Below are positions 13,101-26,981 of a stretch of 64,000 nt of DNA, piece after piece. Within the stretch, counting starts at the first letter, position 1, and each line of letters starts with the position of its first letter. Source of the stretch: Ectobius pallidus (Eukaryota; Arthropoda; Insecta; Blattodea; Ectobiidae); assembly GCA_964059195.1 (NCBI GenBank), contig CAXKWD010000014.1, positions 2,632,215 to 2,696,214 of the forward strand, written 5' to 3'. A program made the translations under genes and the position numbers. Under the pieces are notes generated by a model that saw only the letters and a program-made list of their open reading frames with translations, made no database searches and was not told the DNA's origin.

Positions 13101-15070
13101 ACCGGAAACTGTTGCCTAGCAATTAAGTTTTAAAACACCTGACTCTTGCTTAGCAATGACATTTTGAACAACAAACTGTAGCTTAGCAATGCCATCTCCA
13201 AGTACGAAACTGTTGCCTAGCAATATCATCTATAAGGAATAGCCTTTAATCCCTCAATGATCAATACGTACAATGAAAATATCGGTGATATGCTAATGGC
13301 ATAACAGGGGTTGTAAATTTTGCTTTAATAGAAAGAATACTGTTGCCTAGCAATGAGTTTTAAAACACGAAAGTGTTGCCTAGCAATGCCATTTTAAACC
13401 GCAAACTGTTGCCTAGCAATGTCATCAAAAAGAACTGTTGCTTAGTAATGTCATTTTTAAACACAATATTGCTACCTATTATAAACATTTAAAAATATAC
13501 TGTTGTGTAGCAATGTTAATTTCAGACACCAAACTTTTACTTTCAATGCATTTTTAAAAGTCGAACCGTTTTCCTAGCAATGTAATTTTTAAAGACAATT
13601 TGGCTGCTTAACAATGTAATTTTTCTATGACGAAAGTTTTGCCTAGCCATGCCAGTCTAAACCGGAAACTGTTGCCTAGCAATTAAGTTTTAAAACACCT
13701 GACTCTTGCTTAGCAATGACATTTTGAACAAGAAACTGTAGCTTAGCAATGCCATCTCCAAGTACGAAACTGTTGCCTAGCAATGTCATCTATAAGGAAT
13801 AGTTTTTAATCCTTCAATGATCAATACATACAATGAAAATATCGGTGATATGCTAATGTCAAAACATGGGTTGTAAATTTTACTTTAATAGAAAGAATAC
13901 TGTTGCCTAGCAATGAGTTTTAAAACACGAAAGTGTTGCCTAGCAATGCCATTTTAAACCAGAAACTGTTGCCTAGCAATGTCATCAAAAAGAACTGTTG
14001 CTTAGCAATGTCATTTTTGAACACAATATTGCTACCTATTAAAAGCTTTTAAAAAAAGATACTGTTGCGTAGCAATGTCAATTTCTGACACGAAACCTTT
14101 ACCTTTCAATGCATTTTCCAAAGTAGAAATTTCTTCCTAGCAATGTAATTTTTAAAGGCAATTTGGTTGCCTATCAACGTAATATTTCTATCACGAATGT
14201 TTTTCCTAGCCATGCCAGTCTAAACCGGAAACTGTAGCCTAGCAATGAAATTTTAAAACACCTGACTTTTGCTTAGCAATGACATTTTGAACAACAAACT
14301 GTAGCTTAGCAATGCCATCTCCAAATACGAAACTGTTGCCTAGCAATGTCATCTATAAGGAATAGTTTTTAATCCTTCAATGATCAATACATACAATGAA
14401 AATATCGGTGATATGCTAATGTCAAAACATGGGTTGTAAATTTTACTTTAATAGAAAGAATACTGTTGCCTAGCAATTAGTTTTAAAACACGAAAGTGTT
14501 GCCTAGCAATGCCATTTTAAACCGCAAACTGTTGCCTAGCAATGTCCTCAAAAAGAACTGTTGCTTAGCAATGGCATTTTTAAACACAATATTGCTACCT
14601 ATTAAAAGCTTTTAAAAAAAGATACTGTTGCGTAGCAATGTCAATTTCTGATACGAAACCTTTACCTTTCAATGCATTTTTCAAATTCGAAACTTCTTCC
14701 TAGCAATGTAATTTTTAAAGACAATTTGGCTGCCTATCAATGTAATTTTTCTATCAGGAAAGGTTTGCCTAGCAATCCCAGTCTAAACCGGAAACTGTTG
14801 CCTAGCAATTAAGTTTTAAAACAGCTGACTCTTGCTTAGCAATGACATTTTGAACATGAAACTGTAGCTTAGCAATGCCATCTCCAAATACGAAACTGTT
14901 GCCTAGCAATGTCTTCTATATGGAAAAGTTTTTCATCCTTCAATGATCAATACATACAATGAAAATATCGGTGATATGCTAATGTCAAAACATGGGTTGT
15001 AAATTTTACTTTAATAGAAAGAATACTGTTGCCTAGCAATGAGTTTTAAAACACGAATGTGTTGCCTGGC
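7120..15070. repeat. Long-range duplication, copy 1
   Basis: Monomer starts are at about 7176, 7739, 8302, 8865, 9425, 9988, 10320, 10883, 11250, 11813, 12376, 12938, 13499, 14061 and 14624. The order of lengths (563, 563, 563, 560, 563, 332, 563, 367, 563 and so on) and private variants recur at about 19593-26981. The offset is 12,473 bp up to about 11990 and 11,911 bp after about 12553, because copy 2 lacks one monomer. Outer limits are by eye. Confidence 0.8.
10883..11249. repeat. 367-bp deletion monomer
   Basis: U9 joins directly to U13: the sequence ACTGTTGCCTAGCAATGTC, shared by both units, is followed by ATCAAAAAGAAC. The rest of U9, the spacer, U11 and U12 (about 196 bp) are missing. 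The same variant recurs at about 23356-23722, 43372-43738 and 50431-50797. It therefore arose once by exchange between U9 and U13 and was copied by larger duplications, or it arose repeatedly at the same homology. Confidence 0.85.
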
Positions 15071-15250
15071 AATGCCAGTCTAAACCGGAAACTGTTGCCT
15101 AGCAATGAGTTTTAAAACACGAAAGTGTTGCCGAGCAATGCCATTTTAAACCGGAAACTGTGGCCTAGCAATGTCATCAAAAAGAACTGTTGCTTAGTAA
15201 TGTCATTTTTAAACACAATATTGCTACCTATTATAAACATTTAAAAATAT
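14624..15250. repeat. 627-bp lengthened monomer
   Basis: Around 15070-15110 a U12-like unit (CTGGCAATGCCA) runs into the U5 tail (GTCTAAACCGGAAACTG), after which the U11 and U12 sequence is repeated. This adds about 64 bp (two sub-repeats) to a normal monomer. It marks the right end of the long-range duplication and is probably the exchange point that joined two different array segments. I saw no other copy of this exact junction. Confidence 0.8.
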
Positions 15251-18200
15251 ACTGTTGTGTAGCAATGTTAATTTCAGACACCAAACTTTTACTTTTCAAT
15301 GCATTTTTAAAAGTCGAAACGTTTTCCTAGCAATGTAATTTTTAAAGACAATTTGGCTGCTTAACAATGTAATTTTTCTATGACGAAAGTTTTGCCTAGC
15401 CATGCCAGTCTAAACCGGAAACTGTTGCCTAGCAATTAAGTTTTAAAACACCTGACTCTTGCTTAGCAATGACATTTTGAACAAGAAACTGTAGCTTAGC
15501 AATGCCATCTCCAAGTACGAAACTGTTGCCTAGCAATGTCATCTATAACGAATAGTTTTTAATCCTTCAATGATCAATAGATACAATGAAAATATCGGTG
15601 ATATGCTAATGTCAAAACATGGGTTGTAAATTTTACTTTAATAGAAAGAATACTGTTGCCTAGCAATGAGTTTTAAAACACGAAAGTGTTGCCTAGCAAT
15701 GCCATTTTAAACCAGAAACTGTTGCCTAGCAATGTCATCAAAAAGAACTGTTGCTTAGCAATGTCATTTTTGAACACAATATTGCTACCTATTAAAAGCT
15801 TTTAAAAAAAGATACTGTTGCGTAGCAATGTCAATTTCTGACACGAAACCTTTACCTTTCAATGCATTTTCCAAAGTCGAAACTTCTTCCTAGCAATGTA
15901 ATTTTTAAAGACAATTTGGCTGCCTATCAATGTAATTTTTCAATCACGAATGTTTTGCCTAACCATGCCAGTCTAAACCGGAAACTGTTGCCTAGCAATG
16001 AGTTTTAAAACACGAAAGTGTTGCCGGGCAATGCCATTTTAAACCGGAAACTGTGGCCTAGCAATGCCATCAAAAAGAACTGTTGCTTAGCAATGTAATT
16101 TTAAACACAATATTGCTACCTATTAAAAGCTTTTAAAAAAAGATACTGTTGCGTAGCAATGTCAATTTCTGACACGAAACCTTTACCTTTCAATGCATTT
16201 TCCAAAGTCGAAACTTCTTCCTAGCAATGTAATTTTTAAAGACAATTTGGCTGCCTATCAATGTAATTTTTCAATCACGAATGTTTTTCCTAACCATGCC
16301 AGTCTAAACCGGAAACTGTTGCCTAGCAATGAGTTTTAAAACACGAAAGTGTTGCCGAGCAATGCCATTTTAAACCGGAAACTGTGGCCTAGCAATGCCA
16401 TCAAAAAGAACTGTTGCTTAGCAATGTAATTTTAAACACAATATTGCTACCTATTAAAAGCTTTTAAAAAAAGATACTGTTGCGTAGCAATGTCAATTTC
16501 TGACACGAAACCTTTACCTTTCAATGCATTTTCCAAAGTCGAAACTTCTTCCTAGCAATGTAATTTTTAAAGACAATTTGGCTGCCTATCAACGTAATTT
16601 TTCTATCACGAATGTTTTTCCTAGCCATGCCAGTCTAAACCGGAAACTGTAGCTTAGCAATGAAGTTTTAAAACACCTGACTGTTGCTTAGCAATGACAT
16701 TTTGAATAAGAAACTGTAGCTTAGCAATGCCATCTCCAAATACGAAACTGTTGCCTAGCAATGTCATCTATAAGGAATAGTTTTTAATCCCTCAATGATC
16801 AATACATACAATGAAAATATCGGTGATATGCTAATGGCAAAACATGGGTTGTAAATTTTGCTTTAATAGAAAGAATACTGTTGCCTAGCAATGAGTTTTA
16901 AAACACGAAAGTGTTGCCTAGCAATGCCATTTTAAACCGGAAACTGTTGCCTAGCAATGTCCTGAAGAAGAACTGTTGCTTAGCAATGGCATTTTTAAAC
17001 ACAATATTGCTACCTATTAAAAGCTTTTAAAAAAAGATACTGTTGCGTAGCAATGTCAATTTCTGACACGGAAACTTTACCTTTCAATGCATTTTCCAAA
17101 GTCGAAACTTCTTCCTAGCAATGTAATTTTTAAAGACAATTTGGCTGCCTATCAATGTAATTTTTCAATCACGAATGTTTTGTTTAACCATGCCAGTCTA
17201 AACCGGAAACTGTTGCCTAGCAATGAAGTTTTAAAACACCTGACTGTTGCTTAGCAATGACATTTTGAATAAGAAACTGTTGCTTAGCAATGCCATCTCC
17301 AAATACGAAACTGTTGCCTAGCAATATCATCTATAAGGAATAGCCTTTAATCCCTCAATGATCAATACATACAATGAAAATATCGGTGATATGCTAATGG
17401 CATAACAGGGGTTGTAAATTTTGCTTTAATAGAAAGAATACTGTTGCCTAGCAATGAGTTTTAAAACACGAAAGTGTTGCCTAGCAATGCCATTTTAAAC
17501 CGCAAACTGTTGCCTAGCAATGCCATTTTAAACCGCAAACTGTTGCCTAGCAATGTCATCAAAAAGAACTGTTGCTTAGTAATGTCATTTTTAAACACAA
17601 TATTGCTACCTATTATAAACATTTAAAAATATACTGTTGTGTAGCAATGTTAATTTCAGACACCAAACTTTTACTTTTCAATGCATTTTTAAAAGTCGAA
17701 ACGTTTTCCTAGCAATGTAATTTTTAAAGACAATTTGGCTGCTTAACAATGTAATTTTTCTATGACGAAAGTTTTGCCTAGCCATGCCAGTCTAAACCGG
17801 AAACTGTTGCCTAGCAATTAAGTTTTAAAACACCTGACTCTTGCTTAGCAATGACATTTTGAACAAGAAACTGTAGCTTAGCAATGCCATCTCCAAATAC
17901 GAAACTGTTGCCTAGCAATGTCATCTATAACGAATAGTTTTTAATCCTTCAATGATCAATAGATACAATGAAAATATCGGTGATATGCTAATGTCAAAAC
18001 ATGGGTTGTAAATTTTACTTTAATAGAAAGAATACTGTTGCCTAGCAATGAGTTTTAAAACACGAAAGTGTTGCCTAGCAATGCCATTTTAAACCAGAAA
18101 CTGTTGCCTAGCAATGTCATCAAAAAGAACTGTTGCTTAGCAATGTCATTTTTGAACACAATATTGCTACCTATTAAAAGCTTTTAAAAAAAGATACTGT

Positions 18201-19592
18201 TGCGTAGCAATGTCAATTTCTGACACGAAACCTTTACCTTTCAATGCATTTTCCAAAGTCGAAACTTCTTCCTAGCAATGTAATTTTTAAAGACAATTTG
18301 GCTGCCTATCAATGTAATTTTTCAATCACGAATGTTTTGCCTAACCATGCCAGTCTAAACCGGAAACTGTTGCCTAGCAATGAGTTTTAAAACACGAAAG
18401 TGTTGCCGAGCAATGCCATTTTAAACCGGAAACTGTGGCCTAGCAATGCCATAAAAAAGAACTGTTGCTTAGCAATGTAATTTTAAACACAATATTGCTA
18501 CCTATTAAAAGCTTTTAAAAAAGATACTGTTGCGTAGCAATGTCAATTTCTGACACGAAACCTTTACCTTTCAATGCATTTTCCAAAGTCGAAACTTCTT
18601 CCTAGCAATGTAATTTTTAAAGACAATTTGGCTGCCTATCAACGTAATTTTTCTATCACGAATGTTTTTCCTAGCCATGCCAGTCTAAACCGGAAACTGT
18701 AGCTTAGCAATGAAGTTTTAAAACACCTGACTGTTGCTTAGCAATGACATTTTGAATAAGAAACTGTAGCTTAGCAATGCCATCTCCAAATACGAAACTG
18801 TTGCCTAGCAATGTCATCTATAAGGAATAGTTTTTAATCCCTCAATGATCAATACATACAATGAAAATATCGGTGATATGCTAATGGCAAAACATGGGTT
18901 GTAAATTTTGCTTTAATAGAAAGAATACTGTTGCCTAGCAATGAGTTTTAAAACACGAAAGTGTTGCCTAGCAATGCCATTTTAAACCGGAAACTGTTGC
19001 CTAGCAATGTCCTGAAGAAGAACTGTTGCTTAGCAATGGCATTTTTAAACACAATATTGCTACCTATTAAAAGCTTTTAAAAAAAGATACTGTTGCGTAG
19101 CAATGTCAATTTCTGACACGGAAACTTTACCTTTCAATGCATTTTCCAAAGTCGAAACTTCTTCCTAGCAATGTAATTTTTAAAGACAATTTGGCTGCCT
19201 ATCAATGTAATTTTTCAATCACGAATGTTTTGTTTAACCATGCCAGTCTAAACCGGAAACTGTTGCCTAGCAATGAAGTTTTAAAACACCTGACTGTTGC
19301 TTAGCAATGACATTTTGAATAAGAAACTGTTGCTTAGCAATGCCATCTCCAAATACGAAACTGTTGCCTAGCAATATCATCTATAAGGAATAGCCTTTAA
19401 TCCCTCAATGATCAATACATACAATGAAAATATCGGTGATATGCTAATGGCATAACAGGGGTTGTAAATTTTGCTTTAATAGAAAGAATACTGTTGCCTA
19501 GCAATGAGTTTTAAAACACGAAAGTGTTGCCTAGCAATGCCATTTTAAACCGCAAACTGTTGCCTAGCAATGTCATCAAAAAGAACTGTTGC
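15071..19592. repeat. Array segment between the long-range duplicates
   Basis: Monomer starts are at about 15251, 15814, 16145, 16476, 17039, 17633, 18196, 18526 and 19089. Two 331-bp monomers are adjacent (15814, 16145), and a 330-bp one begins at 18196. The stretch 16145-17500 matches 5161-6516 with an offset of 10,984 bp, so it is itself a copy of part of segment 1. 18526-19088 is a near copy of 16476-17038. Confidence 0.8.
17039..17632. repeat. 594-bp monomer with one extra sub-repeat
   Basis: At about 17487-17548 the 31-bp unit containing GCCATTTTAAACCGCAAAC is present twice in a row with no difference. The related monomer at 19089 and the one at 6055 have it once. This is a clean gain of a single sub-repeat, accounting for the length of 594 instead of about 563 bp. 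Confidence 0.9.
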
Positions 19593-22500
19593 TTAGCAAT
19601 GTAATTTTAAACACAATATTGCTACCTATTATAAACTTTTAAAAATATACTGTTGTGTAGCAATGTTAATTTCAGACACCAAACTTTTACTTTTCAATGC
19701 ATTTTTAAAAGTCGAAACGTTTTCCTAGCAATGTAATTTTTAAAGACAATTTGGCTGCTTAACAATGTAATTTTTCTATGACGAATGTTTTGCCTAGCCA
19801 TGCCAGTCTAAACCGGAAACTGTTGCCTAGCAATTAAGTTTTAAAACACCTGACTCTTGCTTAGCAATGACATTTTGAACAAGAAACTGTAGCTTAGCAA
19901 TGCCATCTCCAAATACGAAACTGTTGCCTAGCAATGTCATCTATAACGAATAGTTTTTAATCCTTCAATGATCAATAGATACAATGAAAATATCGGTGAT
20001 ATGCTAATGTCAAAACATGGGTTGTAAATTTTACTTTAATAGAAAGAATACTGTTGCCTAGCAATGAGTTTTAAAACACGAAAGTGTTGCCTAGCAAAGC
20101 CATTTTAAACCAGAAACTGTTGCCTAGCAATGTCATCAAAAAGACCTGTTGCTTAGCAATGTCATTTTTGAACACAATATTGCTACCTATTAAAAGCTTT
20201 TAAAAAAAGATACTGTTGCGTAGCAATGTCAATTTCTGACACGGAAACTTTACCTTTCAATGCATTTTCCAAAGTAGAAATTTCTTCCTAGCAATGTAAT
20301 TTTTAAAGGCAATTTGGCTGCCTATCAACGTAATATTTCTATCACGAATGTTTTTCCTAGCCATGCCAGTCTAAACCGGAAACTGTAGCCTAGCAATGAA
20401 ATTTTAAAACACCTGACTTTTGCTTAGCAATGACATTTTGAACAACAAACTGTAGCTTAGCAATGCCATCTCCAAATACGAAACTGTTGCCTAGCAATGT
20501 CATCTATAAGGAATAGTTTTTAATCCTTCAATGATCAATACATACAATGAAAATATCGGTGATATGCTAATGTCAAAACATGGGTTGTAAATTTTACTTT
20601 AATAGAAAGAATACTGTTGCCTAGCAATTAGTTTTAAAACACGAAAGTGTTGCCTAGCAATGCCATTTTAAACCGCAAACTGTTGCCTAGCAATGTCCTC
20701 AAAAAGAACTGTTGCTTAGCAATGGCATTTTTAAACACAATATTGCTACCTATTAAAAGCTTTTAAAAAAAGATACTGTTGCGTAGCAATGTCAATTTCT
20801 GACACGAAACCTTTACCTTTCAATGCATTTTTCAAATTCGAAACTTCTTCCTAGCAATGTAATTTTTAAAGACAATTTGGCTACCTAACAATGTAATTTT
20901 TCTATCACGAATGTTTTGCCTAGCCATGCCAGTCTAAACCGGAAACTGTTGCCTAGCAATGAAGTATTATAACACCTGACTGTTGCTTAGCAATGACATT
21001 TTGAATAAGAAACTGTAGCTTAGCAATGGCATCTCCAAATACGAAACTGTTGCATAGCAATGTCTTCTATAAGGAATAGCCTTTAATCCCTCAATGATCA
21101 ATACATACAATGAAAATATCGGTGATATGCTAATGGCATAACAGGGGTTGTAAATTTTTCTTTAATAGAAAAGAATTCTGTTGCCTAGCAATGAGTTTTA
21201 AAACACGAAAGTGTTGCCTAGCAATGCCATTTTAAACCGGAAACTGTTGCCTAGCAATGCCATCAAAAAGAACTGTTGCTTAGCAAAGTCATTTTTAAAC
21301 ACAATATTGCTACCTATTATAAACTTTTAAAAAATATACTGTTGCGTAGCAATGTCAATATCAGACACAAATCTTTTACCTTTCAATGCATTTTTCATGT
21401 CGAAACTTTTTCCTAGCAATGTAATTTTTAAAGACAATTTGGCTGCCTAACAATGTAATTTTTCTATCAGGAAAGGTTTGCCTAGCAATCCCAGTCTAAA
21501 CCGGAAACTGTTGCCTAGCAATTAAGTTTTAAAACAGCTGACTCTTGCTTAGCAATGACATTTTGAACATGAAACTGTAGCTTAGCAATGCCATCTCCAA
21601 ATACGAAACTGTTGCCTAGCAATGTCTTCTATAAGGAAAAGTTTTTCATCCTTCAATGATCAATACATACAATGAAAATATCGGTGATATGCTAATGTCA
21701 AAACATGGGTTGTAAATTTTACTTTAATAGAAAGAATACTGTTGCCTAGCAATGAGTTTTAAAACACGAATGTGTTGCCTAGCAATGCCATTTTAAACCG
21801 GAAACTGTTGCCTAGCAATGTCATCAAAAAGAACTGTTGCTTAGCAATGTCATTTTTAAACACAATATTGCTACCTATTATAAACTTTTAAAAATACACT
21901 GTTGTGTAGCAATGTTAATTTCAGACACCAAACTTTTACTTTTCAATGCATTTTTCAAAGTCGAAACGTTTTCCTAGCAATGTAATTTTTAAAGACGATT
22001 TGGCTGCTTAACAATGTAATTTTTCTATGACGAAAGTTTTGCCTAGCCATGCCAGTCTAAACCGGAAACTGTTGCCTAGCAATTAAGTTTTAAAACACCT
22101 GACTCTTGCTTAGCAATGACATTTTGAACAAGAAAATGTAGCTTAGCAATGCCATCTCCAAATACGAAACTGTTGCCTAGCAATGTCATCTATAAGGAAT
22201 AGTTTTTAATCCTTCAATGATCATTACATACAATGAAAATATCGGTGATATGCTAATGTCAAAACATGGGTTGTAAATTTTACTTTAATAGAAAGAATAC
22301 TGCTGCCTAGCAATGAGTCTTAAAACACGAAAGTGTTGCCTGGCAATGCCATTTTAAACCAGAAACTGTTGCCTAGCAATGTCATCAAAAAGAACTGTTG
22401 CTTAGCAATGTCATTTTTTAACACAATATTGCTACCTATTTAAAGCTTTTAAAAAAAGATACTGTTGCGTAGCAATGTCAATTTCTGACACGAAACCTTT

Positions 22501-25500
22501 ACCTTTCAATGCATTTTCCAAAGTCGAAACTTCTTCCTAGCAATGTAATTTTTAAAGACAATTTGGCTGCCTATCAATGTAATTTTTCAATCACGAATGT
22601 TTTGCCTAACCATGCCAGTCTAAACCGGAAACTGTTGCCTAGCAATGAGTTTTAAAACACGAAAGTGTTGCCTAGCAATGCCATTTTAAACCAGAAACTG
22701 TTGCCTAGCAATGTCATAAAAAAGAACTGTTGCTTAGCAATGTCATTTTTGAACACAATATTGCTACCTATTAAAAGCTTTAAAAAAAAGATACTGTTGC
22801 GTAGCAATGTCAATTTCTGACACGAAACCTTTACCTTTCAATGCATTTTCCAAAGTAGAAATTTCTTCCTAGCAATGTAATTTTTAAAGACAATTTGGCT
22901 GCCTATCAACGTAATATTTCTATCACGAATGTTTTTCCTAGCCATGCCAGTCTAAACCGGAAACTGTAGCCTAGCAATGAAATTTTAAAACACCTGACTT
23001 TTGCTTAGCAATGACATTTTGAACAACAAACTGTAGCTTAGCAATGCCATCTCCAAATACGAAACTGTTGCCTAGCAATGTCATCTATAAGGAATAGTTT
23101 TTAATCCTTCAATGATCAATACATACAATGAAAATATCGGTGATATGCTAATGTCAAAACATGGGTTGTAAATTTTACTTTAATAGAAAGAATACTGTTG
23201 CCTAGCAATTAGTTTTAAAACACGAAAGTGTTGCCTAGCAATGCCATTTTAAACCGGAAACTGTTGCCTAGCAATGTCCTCAAAAAGAACTCTTGCTTAG
23301 CAATGGCATTTTTAAACACAATATTGCTACCTATTAAAAGCTTTTAAAAAAAGATACTGTTGCGTAGCAATGTCAATTTCTGAAACGAAACCTTTACCTT
23401 TCAATGCATTTTTCAAATTCGAAACTTCTTCCTAGTAATGTAATTTTTAAAGACAATTTTGCTACCTAACAATGTAATTTTTCTATCACGAATGTTTTGC
23501 CTAGCCATGCCAGTCTAAACCGGAAACTGTTGCCTAGCAATGAAGTTTTATAACACCTGACTGTTGCTTAGCAATGACATTTTGAATAAGAAACTGTAGC
23601 TTAGCAATGCCATCTCCAAATACGAAACTGTTGCCTAGCAATGTCATCAAAAAGAACTGTTGCTTAGCAATGTCATTTTTGAACACAATATTGCTACCTA
23701 TTAAAAGCTTTTAAAAAAAGATACTGTTGCGTAGCAATGTCAATTTCTGACACGAAACCTTTACCTTTCAATGCATTTTCCAAAGTAGAAATTTCTTCCT
23801 AGCAATGTAATTTTTAAAGACAATTTGGCTGCCTATCAACGTAATATTTCTATCACGAATGTTTTGCCTAGCCATGCCAGTCTAAACCGGAAACTGTTGC
23901 CTAGCAATTAAGTTTTAAAACACCTGACTCTTGCTTAGCAATGACATTTTGAACAAGAAACTGTAGCTTAGCAATGCCATCTCCAAATACGAAACTGTTG
24001 CCTAGCAATGTCATCTATAAGGAATAGTTTTTAATCCTTCAATGATCAATAGATACAATGAAAATATCGGTGATATGCTAATGTCAAAACATGGGTTGTA
24101 AATTTTACTTTAATAGAAAGAATACTGTTGCCTAGCAATGAGTTTTAAAACACGAAAGTGTTGCCTAGCAAAGCCATTTTAAACCAGAAACTGTTGCCTA
24201 GCAATGTCATCAAAAAGAACTGTTGCTTAGCAATGTAATTTTTGAACACAATATTGCTACCTATTAAAAGCTTTTAAAAAAAGATACTGTTGCGTAGCAA
24301 TGTCAATTTCTGACACGGAAACTTTACCTTTCAATGCATTTTCCAAAGTCGAAACTTCTTCCTAGCAATGTAATTTTTAAAGACAATTTGGCTGCCTATC
24401 AATGTAATTTTTCAATCACGAATGTTTTGTTTAACCATGCCAGTCTAAACCGGAAACTGTTGCCTAGCAATGAAGTTTTAAAACACCTGACTGTTGCTTA
24501 GCAATGACATTTTGAATAAGAAACTGTAGCTTAGCAATGCCATCTCCAAATACGAAACTGTTGCCTAGCAATATCATCTATAAGGAATAGCCTTTAATCC
24601 CTCAATGATCAATACGTACAATGAAAATATCGGTGATATGCTAATGGCATAACAGGGGTTGTAAATTTTGCTTTAATAGAAAGAATACTGTTGCCTAGCA
24701 ATGAGTTTTAAAACACGAAAGTGTTGCCTAGCACTGCCATTTTAAACCGCAAACTGTTGCCTAGCAATGTCATCAATAAGAACTGTTGCTTAGCAATGTC
24801 ATTTTTGAACACAATATTGCTACCTATTAAAAGCTTTTAAAAAAAGATACTGTTGCGTAGCAATGTCAATTTTTTACACGAAACCTTTACCTTTCAATGC
24901 ATTTTCCAAAGTAGAAACTTCTTCCTAGCAATGAAATTTTTAAAGACAATTTGGCTACCTAACAATGTAATTTTTCTATCACGAATGTTTTGCCTAGCCA
25001 TGCCAGTCTCCACCGGAAACTGTTGCCTAGCAATTAAGTTTTAAAACACCCGACTCTTGCTTAGCAATGACATTTTGAACAACAAACTGTAGCTTAGCAA
25101 TGCCATCTCCAAGTACGAAACTGTTGCCTAGCAATATCATCTATAAGGAATAGCCTTTAATCCCTCAATGATCAATACGTACAATGAAAATATCGGTGAT
25201 ATGCTAATGGCATAACAGGGGTTGTAAATTTTTCTTTAATAGAAAGAATACTGTTGCCTAGCAATGAGTTTTAAAACACGAAAGTGTTGCCTAGCAATGC
25301 CATTTTAAACCGCAAACTGTTGCCTAGCAATGTCATCAAAAAGAACTGTTGCTTAGTAATGTCATTTTTAAACACAATATTGCTACCTATTATAAACATT
25401 TAAAAATATACTGTTGTGTAGCAATGTTAATTTCAGACACCAAACTTTTACTTTCAATGCATTTTTAAAAGTCGAACCGTTTTCCTAGCAATGTAATTTT

Positions 25501-26981
25501 TAAAGACAATTTGGCTGCTTAACAATGTAATTTTTCTATGACGAAAGTTTTGCCTAGCCATGCCAGTCTAAACCGGAAACTGTTGCCTAGCAATTAAGTT
25601 TTAAAACACCTGACTCTTGCTTAGCAATGACATTTTGAACAAGAAACTGTAGCTTAGCAATGCCATCTCCAAGTACGAAACTGTTGCCTAGCAATGTCAT
25701 CTATAAGGAATAGTTTTTAATCCTTCAATGATCAATACATACAATGAAAATATCGGTGATATGCTAATGTCAAAACATGGGTTGTAAATTTTACTTTAAT
25801 AGAAAGAATACTGTTGCCTAGCAATGAGTTTTAAAACACGAAAGTGTTGCCTAGCAATGCCATTTTAAACCAGAAACTGTTGCCTAGCAATGTCATCAAA
25901 AAGAACTGTTGCTTAGCAATGTCATTTTTGAACACAATATTGCTACCTATTAAAAGCTTTTAAAAAAAGATACTGTTGCGTAGCAATGTCAATTTCTGAC
26001 ACGAAACCTTTACCTTTCAATGCATTTTCCAAAGTAGAAATTTCTTCCTAGCAATGTAATTTTTAAAGGCAATTTGGCTGCCTATCAACGTAATATTTCT
26101 ATCACGAATGTTTTTCCTAGCCATGCCAGTCTAAACCGGAAACTGTAGCCTAGCAATGAAATTTTAAAACACCTGACTTTTGCTTAGCAATGACATTTTG
26201 AACAACAAACTGTAGCTTAGCAATGCCATCTCCAAATACGAAACTGTTGCCTAGCAATGTCATCTATAAGGAATAGTTTTTAATCCTTCAATGATCAATA
26301 CATACAATGAAAATATCGGTGATATGCTAATGTCAAAACATGGGTTGTAAATTTTACTTTAATAGAAAGAATACTGTTGCCTAGCAATTAGTTTTAAAAC
26401 ACGAAAGTGTTGCCTAGCAATGCCATTTTAAACCGCAAACTGTTGCCTAGCAATGTCCTCAAAAAGAACTGTTGCTTAGCAATGGCATTTTTAAACACAA
26501 TATTGCTACCTATTAAAAGCTTTTAAAAAAAGATACTGTTGCGTAGCAATGTCAATTTCTGATACGAAACCTTTACCTTTCAATGCATTTTTCAAATTCG
26601 AAACTTCTTCCTAGCAATGTAATTTTTAAAGACAATTTGGCTGCCTATCAATGTAATTTTTCTATCAGGAAAGGTTTGCCTAGCAATCCCAGTCTAAACC
26701 GGAAACTGTTGCCTAGCAATTAAGTTTTAAAACAGCTGACTCTTGCTTAGCAATGACATTTTGAACATGAAACTGTAGCTTAGCAATGCCATCTCCAAAT
26801 ACGAAACTGTTGCCTAGCAATGTCTTCTATATGGAAAAGTTTTTCATCCTTCAATGATCAATACATACAATGAAAATATCGGTGATATGCTAATGTCAAA
26901 ACATGGGTTGTAAATTTTACTTTAATAGAAAGAATACTGTTGCCTAGCAATGAGTTTTAAAACACGAATGTGTTGCCTGGC
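19593..26981. repeat. Long-range duplication, copy 2
   Basis: Monomer starts are at about 19649, 20212, 20775, 21338, 21898, 22461, 22793, 23356, 23723, 24286, 24849, 25410, 25972 and 26535. This copies 7120-15070. The monomer at 24286 combines the first part of the copy-1 monomer at 11813 (GTTTTGTTTAACCATG) with the second part of the one at 12376 (AATATCATCTATAAGG, ACGTACAATG), so exactly one monomer is missing relative to copy 1. Confidence 0.8.
23356..23722. repeat. 367-bp deletion monomer, second occurrence
   Basis: The counterpart of 10883-11249 inside long-range copy 2, with the same U9-U13 junction. It was carried here by the larger duplication and is not an independent event. Confidence 0.85.

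Noticed and set aside
12942..13133. 63-codon open frame in a satellite monomer, and its counterpart at 24853-25044
   Set aside because: It arises because CTGACAC is changed to a TTTTACAC form in this monomer pair, removing a stop. The text is ordinary sub-repeats U1-U6 and the two copies belong to the long-range duplication.
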